The translations under genes were made by a program, and so were the position numbers. Source: Albibacterium profundi (GTDB taxonomy: Bacteria; Bacteroidota; Bacteroidia; Sphingobacteriales; Sphingobacteriaceae). From it: a DNA stretch of 64,000 bases. Positions within the stretch are counted from its first letter, which is position 1. Each line of letters opens with the position of its first letter. A model generated the notes under the pieces. It was not told the DNA's origin. It saw nothing but the letters and a program-made list of their open reading frames with translations, and ran no database searches. The stretch covers positions 496,001 through 560,000 of the forward strand of contig NZ_JBBVGT010000002.1 of NCBI RefSeq assembly GCF_042159835.1, written 5' to 3'. Below, piece by piece: positions 16,842 through 24,706 of this stretch.

Positions 16842-18164
16842 CTATTTTTGGACGAGCTTTAGTATATCGTTGCCCATGACAAAGATCATTAAAGCAACGA
16901 TAATCACGAAACCGACCAACTGGGCACGTTCCATAAACTTATCGCTCATAGGCTTCCCTTGTACCATTTCAATTAATAAGAACAGGGTATGACCTCCATC
17001 TAATCCTGGGATAGGTAGAAGATTCATTAAGGCCAGAGCCATCGACAATAAACCGACTAATGTCCAGAAGCGAATCCAGTTCACTTCGGCGCCAAACATT
17101 TCAGCTATACCAACGGGCCCGGAGAGTGCTTTCGATGCTTTAACTTCACCGGTAGCGATTTTTCCAAGTCCTTTTGCGTTGTCTACCAAAGAACCCCAGG
17201 CCACAGATGCTCCAATTGGTAAGGCTTCAAAGAAACCGTATTTCACTTGCTCTAAAGGCAGATGACGAGGGAACACAACTCCCAGAATGCCATCCTCAGG
17301 AATATTAGCGGTCAACTCGACTTTCTTACTATCTCGATAAACGACGAAATCAACTGGCTGACCTTTTTTGTCGGCCATCGCAGCGCTGAATTCATCAAAA
17401 AAAGTGACCGGTGTTCCGGCAACGCTCAAAACACTATCGCCTTCCATAAAGCCTGCTTTCTCAGCTGCACCACCTTCTTGAAGCGTCTGTATAGCATGTA
17501 AATATTCTCTTGGTGCAACGAATTCATCAGCTCCGTGATCGGAAATATCATTCAAAATATCGACAGGAACGGTAACCTGCTGGGTATTTCCATTTCTTTC
17601 CACGGTCAGGTCAACCCCGCCCATCAGCACTTTGGAACTACGAACATCTTCAAAGTGAACCACCTTTTCACCATCAATCGCCAAAATACGGTCGCCAGTC
17701 TGTAGACCGATCTCCTTTCCGACAATACCGGGAACTACCCCCTGTGTCAACTTTTCATTATTGATAAAGGTATCGCCGTATTTGAATGATAACATCCAAA
17801 AAATAAAAATACCCAGGACAACGTTGACGAAGATTCCACCCAACATCACGATTAGACGCTGCCATGCAGGTTTCGACCTGAATTCCCATGGTTGAGGTTC
17901 GCCTGCCATCTGCTCAGTATCCATCGACTCATCAATCATACCACTAATCTTCACATATCCGCCCAATGGCAACCAGCCAATTCCATATTCGCAACCTTTG
18001 TAAGTAAACTTAAATAGCTTTACGCCCCACGCATCAAAAAATAAATAGAACTTCTCTACCCTTATTCCAAATGCTCGTGCAGCGACAAAGTGCCCTAACT
18101 CGTGTAAAACTATTAAAATTGAAAGGCCAAGAATTAACTGCCCCGTCATAATCAAACCATCCAT
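16842..18164 (-). CDS. rseP: RIP metalloprotease RseP (site-2 protease)
   Basis: Intramembrane zinc metalloprotease that cleaves anti-sigma factors and signal peptide remnants in the inner membrane. 440 residues. The zinc motif HELGH is at residues 21-25 in the first membrane segment, the second conserved motif NLLPIPGLDGGH is near the C-terminus, and a PDZ region lies between (two parts: TQGVVPGIVGKEIGLQTGDRI and GGAAEKAGFMEGDSVLSV). It is followed upstream by dxr, 31 bp away, then GH3: one operon. Given the ECF sigma/FecR pair at 43.4-44.9 kb, RseP would be a natural candidate for anti-sigma cleavage, though this is inference. Confidence 0.95.
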   Translation of the reverse strand: MDGLIMTGQLILGLSILIVLHELGHFVAARAFGIRVEKFYLFFDAWGVKLFKFTYKGCEYGIGWLPLGGYVKISGMIDESMDTEQMAGEPQPWEFRSKPAWQRLIVMLGGIFVNVVLGIFIFWMLSFKYGDTFINNEKLTQGVVPGIVGKEIGLQTGDRILAIDGEKVVHFEDVRSSKVLMGGVDLTVERNGNTQQVTVPVDILNDISDHGADEFVAPREYLHAIQTLQEGGAAEKAGFMEGDSVLSVAGTPVTFFDEFSAAMADKKGQPVDFVVYRDSKKVELTANIPEDGILGVVFPRHLPLEQVKYGFFEALPIGASVAWGSLVDNAKGLGKIATGEVKASKALSGPVGIAEMFGAEVNWIRFWTLVGLLSMALALMNLLPIPGLDGGHTLFLLIEMVQGKPMSDKFMERAQLVGFVIIVALMIFVMGNDILKLVQK

Positions 18165-18195
18165 ACTCTATATTTATTTCTTTTTAGTTGTGTTA

Positions 18196-19359
18196 TTATT
18201 TCTGTTTTTGGATTGCTTCCAATGCATAGACTCTACTTTGATGATCTATTTCCGAAAATGTTTCTAAATCTGGATTTTTTTCGAAATCTATTTTCAACAT
18301 GGTTTCTTCGATAAGTTCACTCATTTGTAGAAAATCAATCTGCTGTTTCAAAAAGGCTGCCACAACTACTTCGTTGGCAGCATTTAGTACGCAAGGCATA
18401 GACCCGCCTTTGTTCAAGGCTTCGTATGCTAATCGTAAATTTGAGAAAGTTGCTGTATCTGGTTGCTCGAAACTTAGCTGTGAAAAAGTGTTAAAATCCA
18501 TTCTAGGAAGAGAGTTTTCCACTCTTTGAGGATACGCCAGAGCATATTGGATAGGAAGCATCATATCTGGCAAACCCAATTGAGCCTTGATGGATCCATC
18601 TTTAAACTGAACCATTGAATGAACAATGGACTGAGGGTGGACAACTACGTCAATTTGGCACACGTCAACTCCGAATAACCAGTATGCTTCGATTACTTCT
18701 AGTCCTTTATTCATTAGGGAAGCCGAATCGATGGTAATTTTCTGTCCCATCGTCCAATTTGGATGCTTCAATGCATCTTTAAAGGAAACGGTGCGAAGAT
18801 ACTCACGATCTTTACCTCGAAAAGGGCCTCCAGAGGCTGTCAAAATCAGCTTTTCAATCGAACTTGGCTCTTCCCCTACGAGGCACTGAAATATAGCCGA
18901 GTGTTCTGAATCGACCGGCAATATATCCACTCCATTTTGTTTGGCTAATTCAGTTATCAACGCGCCAGCCACAACGAGCGTTTCCTTATTCGCTAAGGCG
19001 ATCGTCTTCTGAGCTTTTATTGCTTGAACGGTAGGCAATAGACCTGAAAAACCCACCAGCGCAGTGAGTACCACATCTACCGAGGGGATCTGGACAACTT
19101 CAGAGAGCGCCTCTGTACCAGCATACACTTGGATGTCTTCATCAGCAAGCGTTTCTTTAACCAGCGAATAAAACTCAGTGTTACCAATGACCACAGCCTT
19201 TGGTTGGAACTGCTTCGCCTGTTCTATTAATAAGCTGTAGTTGTTAGCTGCAGTTAGCACCTCAGCCTTAAACAGGTCCGGATGTTCCTTAATAACAGCT
19301 AACGTTTGTGTTCCAATACTTCCTGTGGACCCCAATATGGCTATACTCTTCTTTCTCAC
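18196..19359 (-). CDS. dxr: 1-deoxy-D-xylulose 5-phosphate reductoisomerase
   Basis: Second step of the MEP pathway of isoprenoid synthesis, converting DXP to MEP with NADPH. 387 residues, standard. The nucleotide-binding GSTGSIGTQTLAVI is at the N-terminus, metal/substrate motifs are PVDSEHSAIFQCL and LTASGGPFR, and the conserved PNWTMGQKITIDSASLMNKG follows. The start overlaps the end of the GH3 gene by 4 bp (ATGA), so translation is coupled; rseP comes next. Confidence 0.97.
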   Translation of the reverse strand: MRKKSIAILGSTGSIGTQTLAVIKEHPDLFKAEVLTAANNYSLLIEQAKQFQPKAVVIGNTEFYSLVKETLADEDIQVYAGTEALSEVVQIPSVDVVLTALVGFSGLLPTVQAIKAQKTIALANKETLVVAGALITELAKQNGVDILPVDSEHSAIFQCLVGEEPSSIEKLILTASGGPFRGKDREYLRTVSFKDALKHPNWTMGQKITIDSASLMNKGLEVIEAYWLFGVDVCQIDVVVHPQSIVHSMVQFKDGSIKAQLGLPDMMLPIQYALAYPQRVENSLPRMDFNTFSQLSFEQPDTATFSNLRLAYEALNKGGSMPCVLNAANEVVVAAFLKQQIDFLQMSELIEETMLKIDFEKNPDLETFSEIDHQSRVYALEAIQKQK

Positions 19360-20855
19360 AAGATATATTTTTCTAATTCATCTGCCATAGCGCGGTCATT
19401 CGATAAGCGGGGTAACTTATTCTGACCACCCAGCTTACCTTTCGATTTCATATAATTTATAAATGCACCCTTTTGCATCGGTCTGATCTTCAATGGTTGT
19501 AAAACTTTACCTTCAATCAGGTCAAAATAATAGGAATTTTTCTTTTGCAATGCTTCATCTACTCTACTGCGGAACAACTCGATGTCTTCAGGAAGTTTAT
19601 TAAACTCAATAAACCATTCGTGATATGGCAGTTCATTGCCATCAGGTGTTACTTGCGGCGCAACGGTAAACTCCACGATTTCAACTCGTTCGTCTTTAGC
19701 TACCGATAAAAGCGCATATTCAACCTCCTCTCCGATCACGTGTTCTCCAAATGCAGAAATGAAGTGCTTTATTCTTCCGCTTACAATAATACGATAAGGA
19801 TTTAAAGAAACAAATTTTACCGTATCTCCGATACTGTAACCCCACAAGCCTGCATTTGTATTTAACACAAGTGCATAGTTGACATCCAGTGCAACTTCCC
19901 GCAGCGATAAGCGGGTCGGGTTTTCATCAAAAAACTCGTCGGCTGGAACAAACTCGTAAAAAATACCTGATTCAGGCAAAAGTAACATTCCCTTTTCGTC
20001 TTGTTGATCTTGGAAAGCAATAAAGCCCTCTGATGCAGGATAGGTTTCAATAGAATCTATTCTTTTACCGATACTCTCTTCCAGTTTAGCACGATAGGGT
20101 TCGAAATTCACTCCTCCATAGACGAAAAGACTGAAGTTTTTAAAAATATCCTTAACTCGCTTCCCATCAGCGCGAGCGATTAACCGATCAAAATACATCT
20201 GAATCCAGGGTGGTATCCCAGAAATAAGTCGCATATCCTCCTTAATGGTCTCGTCGACAATCGCTTCAATCTTAGTTTCCCAATCTTCAATACAATTTGT
20301 GTCATAAGAAGGGAGTCGGTTTTTTTGCAAATAAGCGGGTATATGATGTGCCACAATACCTGACAGTCGCCCAAAATCAACCCCATTCTTCTTTTCTAGC
20401 ACAGGACTGCCTTGAATGAAGATCATTTTCCCGTCGACAAAGTCAGTTTTCCCGGTTTCATGAATATAATTAAGCAGAGCATCCCTTGCTGCGCTTATCT
20501 GGTCTGGTAAGGACTCCTTTGTCAACGGAATATATTTCACACCGGAAGTCGTTCCAGAGGTTTTCGCCAAGTAAGAAGGTTTACCCGGCCAAAGCACATT
20601 GGCTTCACCTTCCACAATTCTATCTATATATTTTCTCAGGTCTTCATAATCTTGTACAGCTACACGTTCCTTAAAATCAGCATAGGTTTTTATTTCATCA
20701 AAATGATGGTCCCGTCCAAAAGCTGTGTCCTTCGCGGCCGATATCAACTTCTGGAAAGTCTTCTCCTGTACAGAAACAGCATCCTTACGCCAGCGATTGA
20801 GTTTTCGCGAATTAAATGCAGCGTAGACTTTACTTAATGATGCTTTGATACCCAT
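19356..20855 (-). CDS. GH3-family acyl-adenylate-forming protein
   Basis: 499 residues of the GH3 superfamily (plant auxin-amido synthetase-like). Bacterial members are widespread in Bacteroidota; their substrates are unknown. Visible are the ATP-binding P-loop-like AKTSGTTSGVKYIPLT, the segment TYPASEGFIAFQDQ and the acyl-adenylate motif YSIGDTVKFVSLNPYRIIVSGRIKHFISAFGEH. No signal peptide, so cytosolic. Four-base overlap with dxr. The position inside an operon with dxr and rseP hints at a cell-envelope or isoprenoid context but does not prove one. Confidence 0.88.
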   Translation of the reverse strand: MGIKASLSKVYAAFNSRKLNRWRKDAVSVQEKTFQKLISAAKDTAFGRDHHFDEIKTYADFKERVAVQDYEDLRKYIDRIVEGEANVLWPGKPSYLAKTSGTTSGVKYIPLTKESLPDQISAARDALLNYIHETGKTDFVDGKMIFIQGSPVLEKKNGVDFGRLSGIVAHHIPAYLQKNRLPSYDTNCIEDWETKIEAIVDETIKEDMRLISGIPPWIQMYFDRLIARADGKRVKDIFKNFSLFVYGGVNFEPYRAKLEESIGKRIDSIETYPASEGFIAFQDQQDEKGMLLLPESGIFYEFVPADEFFDENPTRLSLREVALDVNYALVLNTNAGLWGYSIGDTVKFVSLNPYRIIVSGRIKHFISAFGEHVIGEEVEYALLSVAKDERVEIVEFTVAPQVTPDGNELPYHEWFIEFNKLPEDIELFRSRVDEALQKKNSYYFDLIEGKVLQPLKIRPMQKGAFINYMKSKGKLGGQNKLPRLSNDRAMADELEKYIL

Positions 20856-20876
20856 AAAATTTCTTACTCTTTTCTT

Positions 20877-21662
20877 TTAAATGATGTTCTGCATGATGGA
20901 CGGATTGGCATCCCCTTTATAGTCGTTTACCATCTTACGATAGGCGATAATGAAGGTCACACTAGATAGTGGAATAATCACAAAGGAGTTTACTAAACTC
21001 AATATCGCTGAAATAAAGGGATATCCACGATAGCTGAAATATAAATATAATGAGCCCGAGAGGGCAAAAAAAGCGATCAACAAAATAATCTTGACAAAGT
21101 TCCCTCGGGTAACCGCTAAACTCAGGCGGATGGCTTTGAAGGGAGTTTCTTTCTTATCCAGAATAAAAAATGGAAAGAAAGCGATTCGCAGAAAGGTATA
21201 GGAAGACAAGACAATCGTAATGATATAGACGATATTAACCATCGCCTCGATATCAACTAAATATATTAACGGAAAAAACAAAACGGAAATAATCAGATAG
21301 CCGATAAAAGTTCCCACAGAAATGGTCAGAACGCAAGCAAAAAAATAAATTATTTCTTTCATAGTTGGAACGCTCTTCGCTAGCTTGACTTCATTAGGCT
21401 CTTTGTCCAAAACCTGAAAAATATGCTTGAATAAAGTGAGCTGGATACTGAAATACAAGAATAAAAATAGAAGCGCCATGAAGACACTAAGCACGATATT
21501 AATGCTACCAAGATATGCTGCTAATATCCCAGAAATATTAGAGACAATGAAGAGAGAAAAACAAATACCGGCGATAGCTAAGTACCGCTTTTTTAAAACA
21601 TCCCAAGCATCGCTAATAACGTCGTTTACGACAAAAGTGCTTTCTTTTAAATAATCAATCAT
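20877..21662 (-). CDS. Multi-pass membrane protein of unknown function
   Basis: 261 residues with about six hydrophobic helices: YLAIAGICFSLFIVSNISGI, INIVLSVFMALLFLFLYFS, IYFFACVLTISVGTFIGYLI, VNIVYIITIVLSSYTFLRIAFF, IILLIAFFALSGSLYLYFS and VIIPLSSVTFIIAYR. The cytosolic N-terminal helix precedes the first segment. The pattern resembles DUF975-like proteins, but I cannot place it with certainty. It starts the minus-strand run GH3-dxr-rseP, 21 bp upstream of the GH3 start, and may be the first gene of that operon. Confidence 0.7.
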   Translation of the reverse strand: MIDYLKESTFVVNDVISDAWDVLKKRYLAIAGICFSLFIVSNISGILAAYLGSINIVLSVFMALLFLFLYFSIQLTLFKHIFQVLDKEPNEVKLAKSVPTMKEIIYFFACVLTISVGTFIGYLIISVLFFPLIYLVDIEAMVNIVYIITIVLSSYTFLRIAFFPFFILDKKETPFKAIRLSLAVTRGNFVKIILLIAFFALSGSLYLYFSYRGYPFISAILSLVNSFVIIPLSSVTFIIAYRKMVNDYKGDANPSIMQNII

Positions 21663-21758
21663 GAACCCGCTCGGAGAAAATAATAGTTTACAAAACTAGA
21701 TAAATCTTCTATTAACATAAAATTATATACCTCTTATATTAAAGAAGATAACGTATAA

Positions 21759-22700
21759 TCAGTAAGGCTGATCGCGTTTCAATGCTTCGGTTCCTTCCGC
21801 AGGTTCCCAATTCGCCTTCGGTTCAAAATGATTCCATACGGCTGCTGAGATCTTCCTCATTAACTCGCTTGCTTCATTATCATAGGTCCAGCTCCGATCT
21901 TTATTATTTTTGGTACCAATATATAAAACATAGTCGCCGTGCGGGGCATTCACCATGATCAGCTCTGAACGCGAAGCATCAACAGCACCTGTTTTGGACG
22001 CCTTTTGAACATAGGGTGGAATTTGAGATGCTGCATTGTCTACATAAAACCCACTAGTCATTAGCCGATACATCTGCTCGCTCGCCACCTTATCTATCAA
22101 TTTACCTTCTCTTATTTTAATCAATAAAGATGCCATCTCTCTTGGTGTCGTCTGTCCCCAACCGTAAATCTCCCAGATTTTTTCTCTCCCTTTTGTTCTA
22201 GAGTTTACGCGGGTGTTCTCTAATCCGATTTCAGCCATCAATTTGTTAATCTCCGCACCTCCGCCGGCCAACTCTTGACACCATAGTGACGTCGTGTTAT
22301 CACTATAGGTAATCATCAAAGAAGCGAGCGTTCTTAAATCCGTTTGTGAACTGTCTTTGTAAAATTGCATGAGACCTGACCCACCATAAGCTCGGCCATC
22401 GTCATAAACCAAGGGCTGATTCAGCGTGTACTCTCCGTCTGATATCTTCTTAAATAGACCAATCAGTATCGGTACTTTCACGATACTAGCCGTCGGAAAA
22501 ATAGTATCTGCATTGATAGAGACCTCTTTGTGGTCTTTTAGATGATATACATATACCCCAACGTCTCCTTTATGTTCCTTCGTTAATTCCTCTAATGTCT
22601 TCTGCAACTTCCTGTCGGTTTTAACGGATTGAGCTAAGGTTATTTGAGTCATTGACAGAACAGCTAAAAGTAAGATCAGTTTGCGATAATGTTTTCCCAT
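21759..22700 (-). CDS. Class A beta-lactamase-like serine hydrolase
   Basis: 313 residues with a signal peptide ending at about residue 24 (ITLAQ). It carries three class A motifs: SxxK as SIVK (Ser72, Lys75), SDN (133-135) and KTG (236-238). The region that should hold the omega-loop ExxLN motif (about residues 161-186) reads ENTRVNSRTK followed by GREKIWEIYGWGQTTP, with no recognisable ExxLN, although the following TTP is conserved. It may therefore be a weak beta-lactamase or a different DD-peptidase/esterase. Short Bacteroidota class A homologues (CfxA/VEB-like group) usually keep the Glu. The C-terminus has an extra 20-residue charged tail. Confidence 0.85.
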   Translation of the reverse strand: MGKHYRKLILLLAVLSMTQITLAQSVKTDRKLQKTLEELTKEHKGDVGVYVYHLKDHKEVSINADTIFPTASIVKVPILIGLFKKISDGEYTLNQPLVYDDGRAYGGSGLMQFYKDSSQTDLRTLASLMITYSDNTTSLWCQELAGGGAEINKLMAEIGLENTRVNSRTKGREKIWEIYGWGQTTPREMASLLIKIREGKLIDKVASEQMYRLMTSGFYVDNAASQIPPYVQKASKTGAVDASRSELIMVNAPHGDYVLYIGTKNNKDRSWTYDNEASELMRKISAAVWNHFEPKANWEPAEGTEALKRDQPY

Positions 22701-22805
22701 GTTTCCGGATTTATAAACAAATATACAATTTGCTTTAGTACTCTATGAACGAAAACCATACCTTTATCACAAAAACATTCTTTCATAAATACTGTTTTTT
22801 AGAGT

Positions 22806-23102
22806 ATGAGTAAATTTGCAGAGTTAATAAATTCCGATAAGCCCGTTTTGGTAGATTTTTTCGCAGAATGGTGCGGCCCGTGTCAGACACTGAAGCCAAT
22901 ATTGAATGATTTAAAGAAATCGGTTGGCGACAAAGCCACGATTATAAAAGTAGATGTTGATAAGAATCCGACTATTGCCAGTTCTTTGGGAATACAAGGT
23001 GTACCAACTTTAATCATCTTCAAAAATGGAGAACTAAAATGGCGTCAGAGCGGGGTGCGACCGTTAGGAGAACTTACTGAAGAGCTTTTAAAACACACAT
23101 AA
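22806..23102 (+). CDS. trxA: Thioredoxin
   Basis: 98-residue cytosolic dithiol oxidoreductase. The redox site is EWCGPC (Cys23, Cys26), followed by the cis-proline motif GVPTLIIFKNGE. Length and fold are those of a single-domain thioredoxin. The rhodanese-type lipoprotein gene follows after 1 bp, so the two are co-transcribed, pointing to a sulfur or redox function shared across the membrane. Confidence 0.95.
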   Translation: MSKFAELINSDKPVLVDFFAEWCGPCQTLKPILNDLKKSVGDKATIIKVDVDKNPTIASSLGIQGVPTLIIFKNGELKWRQSGVRPLGELTEELLKHT

Positions 23103-23103
23103 A

Positions 23104-23610
23104 ATGAGAAAAATATTTTTAAATATTAGCGGCGTCCTGCTAATGGGGATTGTCGTGAGCGCTTGTTCCTCGCTCAAATCAACACCTACCGCGTCGACAG
23201 ATGGAAACAATAGAACATCCGTAGAAACAACAACTGAAGCATCGACAAGTACTAGTGCCGGCACTAGCACCAGTGCATCTGTTTCATCTAACAACGTGAA
23301 ATCCGTCAATACGGAACAGTTCAGTAAACTATTACTGTTGGACAACGTGCAGGTTCTTGATGTTCGCACGGCCGAAGAATATGAAGGTGGTCATATTGAG
23401 GATGCAGTCAATATCGACGTGTTGAAGGATGATTTCAAAGCGAAAGCTGCTAAACTAGACAAAAGCAAGCCTGTTCTAGTCTACTGTAGATCAGGTAAAA
23501 GAAGCATGAAAGCTGCAAGTACTCTAGAGAGCATGGGTTTTACGAGGATTGTGAACCTTGATGGCGGTATGCTAGCATGGGAAGAAGATGATATGCCCGT
23601 AGAAAAATAA
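23104..23610 (+). CDS. Rhodanese-domain lipoprotein
   Basis: 168-residue lipoprotein with the lipobox VVSAC (Cys21). A Ser/Thr-rich linker of about 40 residues (TSTSAGTSTSASVSSN) separates the lipid anchor from a rhodanese domain (about 65-160) with the active-site loop VYCRSGKRS, catalytic Cys128. Rhodaneses transfer sulfane sulfur, but many periplasmic ones have unknown acceptors. Directly follows thioredoxin, which could supply electrons only if exported partners exist. Confidence 0.9.
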   Translation: MRKIFLNISGVLLMGIVVSACSSLKSTPTASTDGNNRTSVETTTEASTSTSAGTSTSASVSSNNVKSVNTEQFSKLLLLDNVQVLDVRTAEEYEGGHIEDAVNIDVLKDDFKAKAAKLDKSKPVLVYCRSGKRSMKAASTLESMGFTRIVNLDGGMLAWEEDDMPVEK

Positions 23611-23662
23611 TATATTTCCAAATCAGCAAATTTAGACGTAAATTCGCCCTCTCAAATTTATC

Positions 23663-23749
23663 GGAGAGGTGTCTGAGTGGTCGAAAGAGCAAGCCTGGAA
23701 AGTTTGTATACTCGCAAGGGTATCCTGGGTTCGAATCCCAGTCTCTCCG
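23663..23749 (+). tRNA. tRNA-Ser (anticodon GGA)
   Basis: 87-nt class II tRNA. Acceptor GGAGAGG pairs with TCTCTCC; the anticodon stem CAAGC/GTTTG holds CTGGAAA, giving GGA; a long variable arm (ACTCGCAAGGGT) and the T arm GGTTCGAATCC follow. Discriminator G; the next bases are CAG, so CCA is not fully encoded. Confidence 0.95.
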
Positions 23750-23753
23750 CAGA

Positions 23754-23796
23754 AAAAGAGTCTAACTATTTTATTATAAAACAGTTAGACTCTTTT
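23754..23796 (+). terminator. Terminator after tRNA-Ser(GGA)
   Basis: Stem AAAAGAGTCTAACT facing its perfect complement, followed by ATTT. Its symmetric A and T runs could also serve the minus-strand gene ending at 23865. Confidence 0.88.
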
Positions 23797-23864
23797 ATTT
23801 TTAATAGATGATCTTTTCGGGCTCCGCAAACGTGACGAATTCTAGCCTAATCTTCCAAGAAAAT

Positions 23865-24650
23865 CTACCGAAGCGCCTTATTAATATCGAGAACCCTTAA
23901 ATCGTTAAGTGTTGTTTCCTTAGCTCCGTTAAGCGACTTCTTGAGGGCATTGAAGTCGAATTCCTTCTTAACCAAAGACTGAGGTTGGCTCGTCGACATT
24001 TCCGACTTACTATATAATGCTACCCATCCAAGTTCAGCGGTTAAGCCTACTAATAAATTAGAGATACCATTGTCAAAAATGCCCACATTATCACTCGTTC
24101 CAAGAAACTCGTATCGTTCGAGATAGAATCGTAAAACTTGTTCCATTTTGCTATCATCGGATCCAAAAACGGCAGCTGCACCATCCATTTTATCATTCGT
24201 AAACAGATACATAACATTGGACAGATCTGTATTCTCACCCACATACAGAATGGCTTCCGCATCCTCTCCAGCAATCTGACGGGACTCTTTTGCTTTAATA
24301 GCCTCCTTGCTACTGCCATAGTCTGCATAAGGCTCTATAAACATCTCATTATAAGACTCAACAGTCACCTCGCTTTTTACTGTGGCTCCCTGGATAGTAG
24401 CGGTAATAGTTGTATTACCAATTTTCGAAGCCTCGAATAATCCTGTTTCATCAATTGTGCCTACCCATTCGTCACTTGAACTCCATGTGACATCTGCGGG
24501 ATCGCCTTCAATTAGAAACTGAAAATCTTTATCGAAATTGGTTATTAGAGCTTCTTCATTTATTTTGTACTTGGGAGTGTTGTCACCTTTGGAACAGCCG
24601 ACCAGAATGAATACAACAGCCATAACGAGCATTGTGGTTGTTTTGCGCAT
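23865..24650 (-). CDS. Ig-like (BIG2-type) domain lipoprotein
   Basis: 261-residue lipoprotein with the lipobox FILVGC. Residues about 40-100 look like a bacterial Ig-like domain of the BIG2 type (VTWSSSDEWVGTIDETGLFEASKIGNTTITATIQG). The remainder (about 105-261) is a separate alpha/beta part which I cannot identify; it contains a DNVGIFDNGISNLLVGL segment. Surface or periplasmic. A well-formed promoter lies 22-49 bp upstream. Confidence 0.75.
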   Translation of the reverse strand: MRKTTTMLVMAVVFILVGCSKGDNTPKYKINEEALITNFDKDFQFLIEGDPADVTWSSSDEWVGTIDETGLFEASKIGNTTITATIQGATVKSEVTVESYNEMFIEPYADYGSSKEAIKAKESRQIAGEDAEAILYVGENTDLSNVMYLFTNDKMDGAAAVFGSDDSKMEQVLRFYLERYEFLGTSDNVGIFDNGISNLLVGLTAELGWVALYSKSEMSTSQPQSLVKKEFDFNALKKSLNGAKETTLNDLRVLDINKALR

Positions 24651-24671
24651 AAGTATAGGTTTGTTTTGTCA

Positions 24672-24699
24672 CAAATATAATATAAAAAGCTATTGACAA
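24672..24699 (-). promoter_or_regulatory. Promoter of the Ig-like lipoprotein gene
   Basis: On the minus strand TTG (24699-24697) is followed after 17 bp by TATATTTG (24679-24672), matching the Bacteroidota -33/-7 consensus. The ATG is 22 bp further on. Confidence 0.7.
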
Positions 24700-24706
24700 G
24701 CATTTT

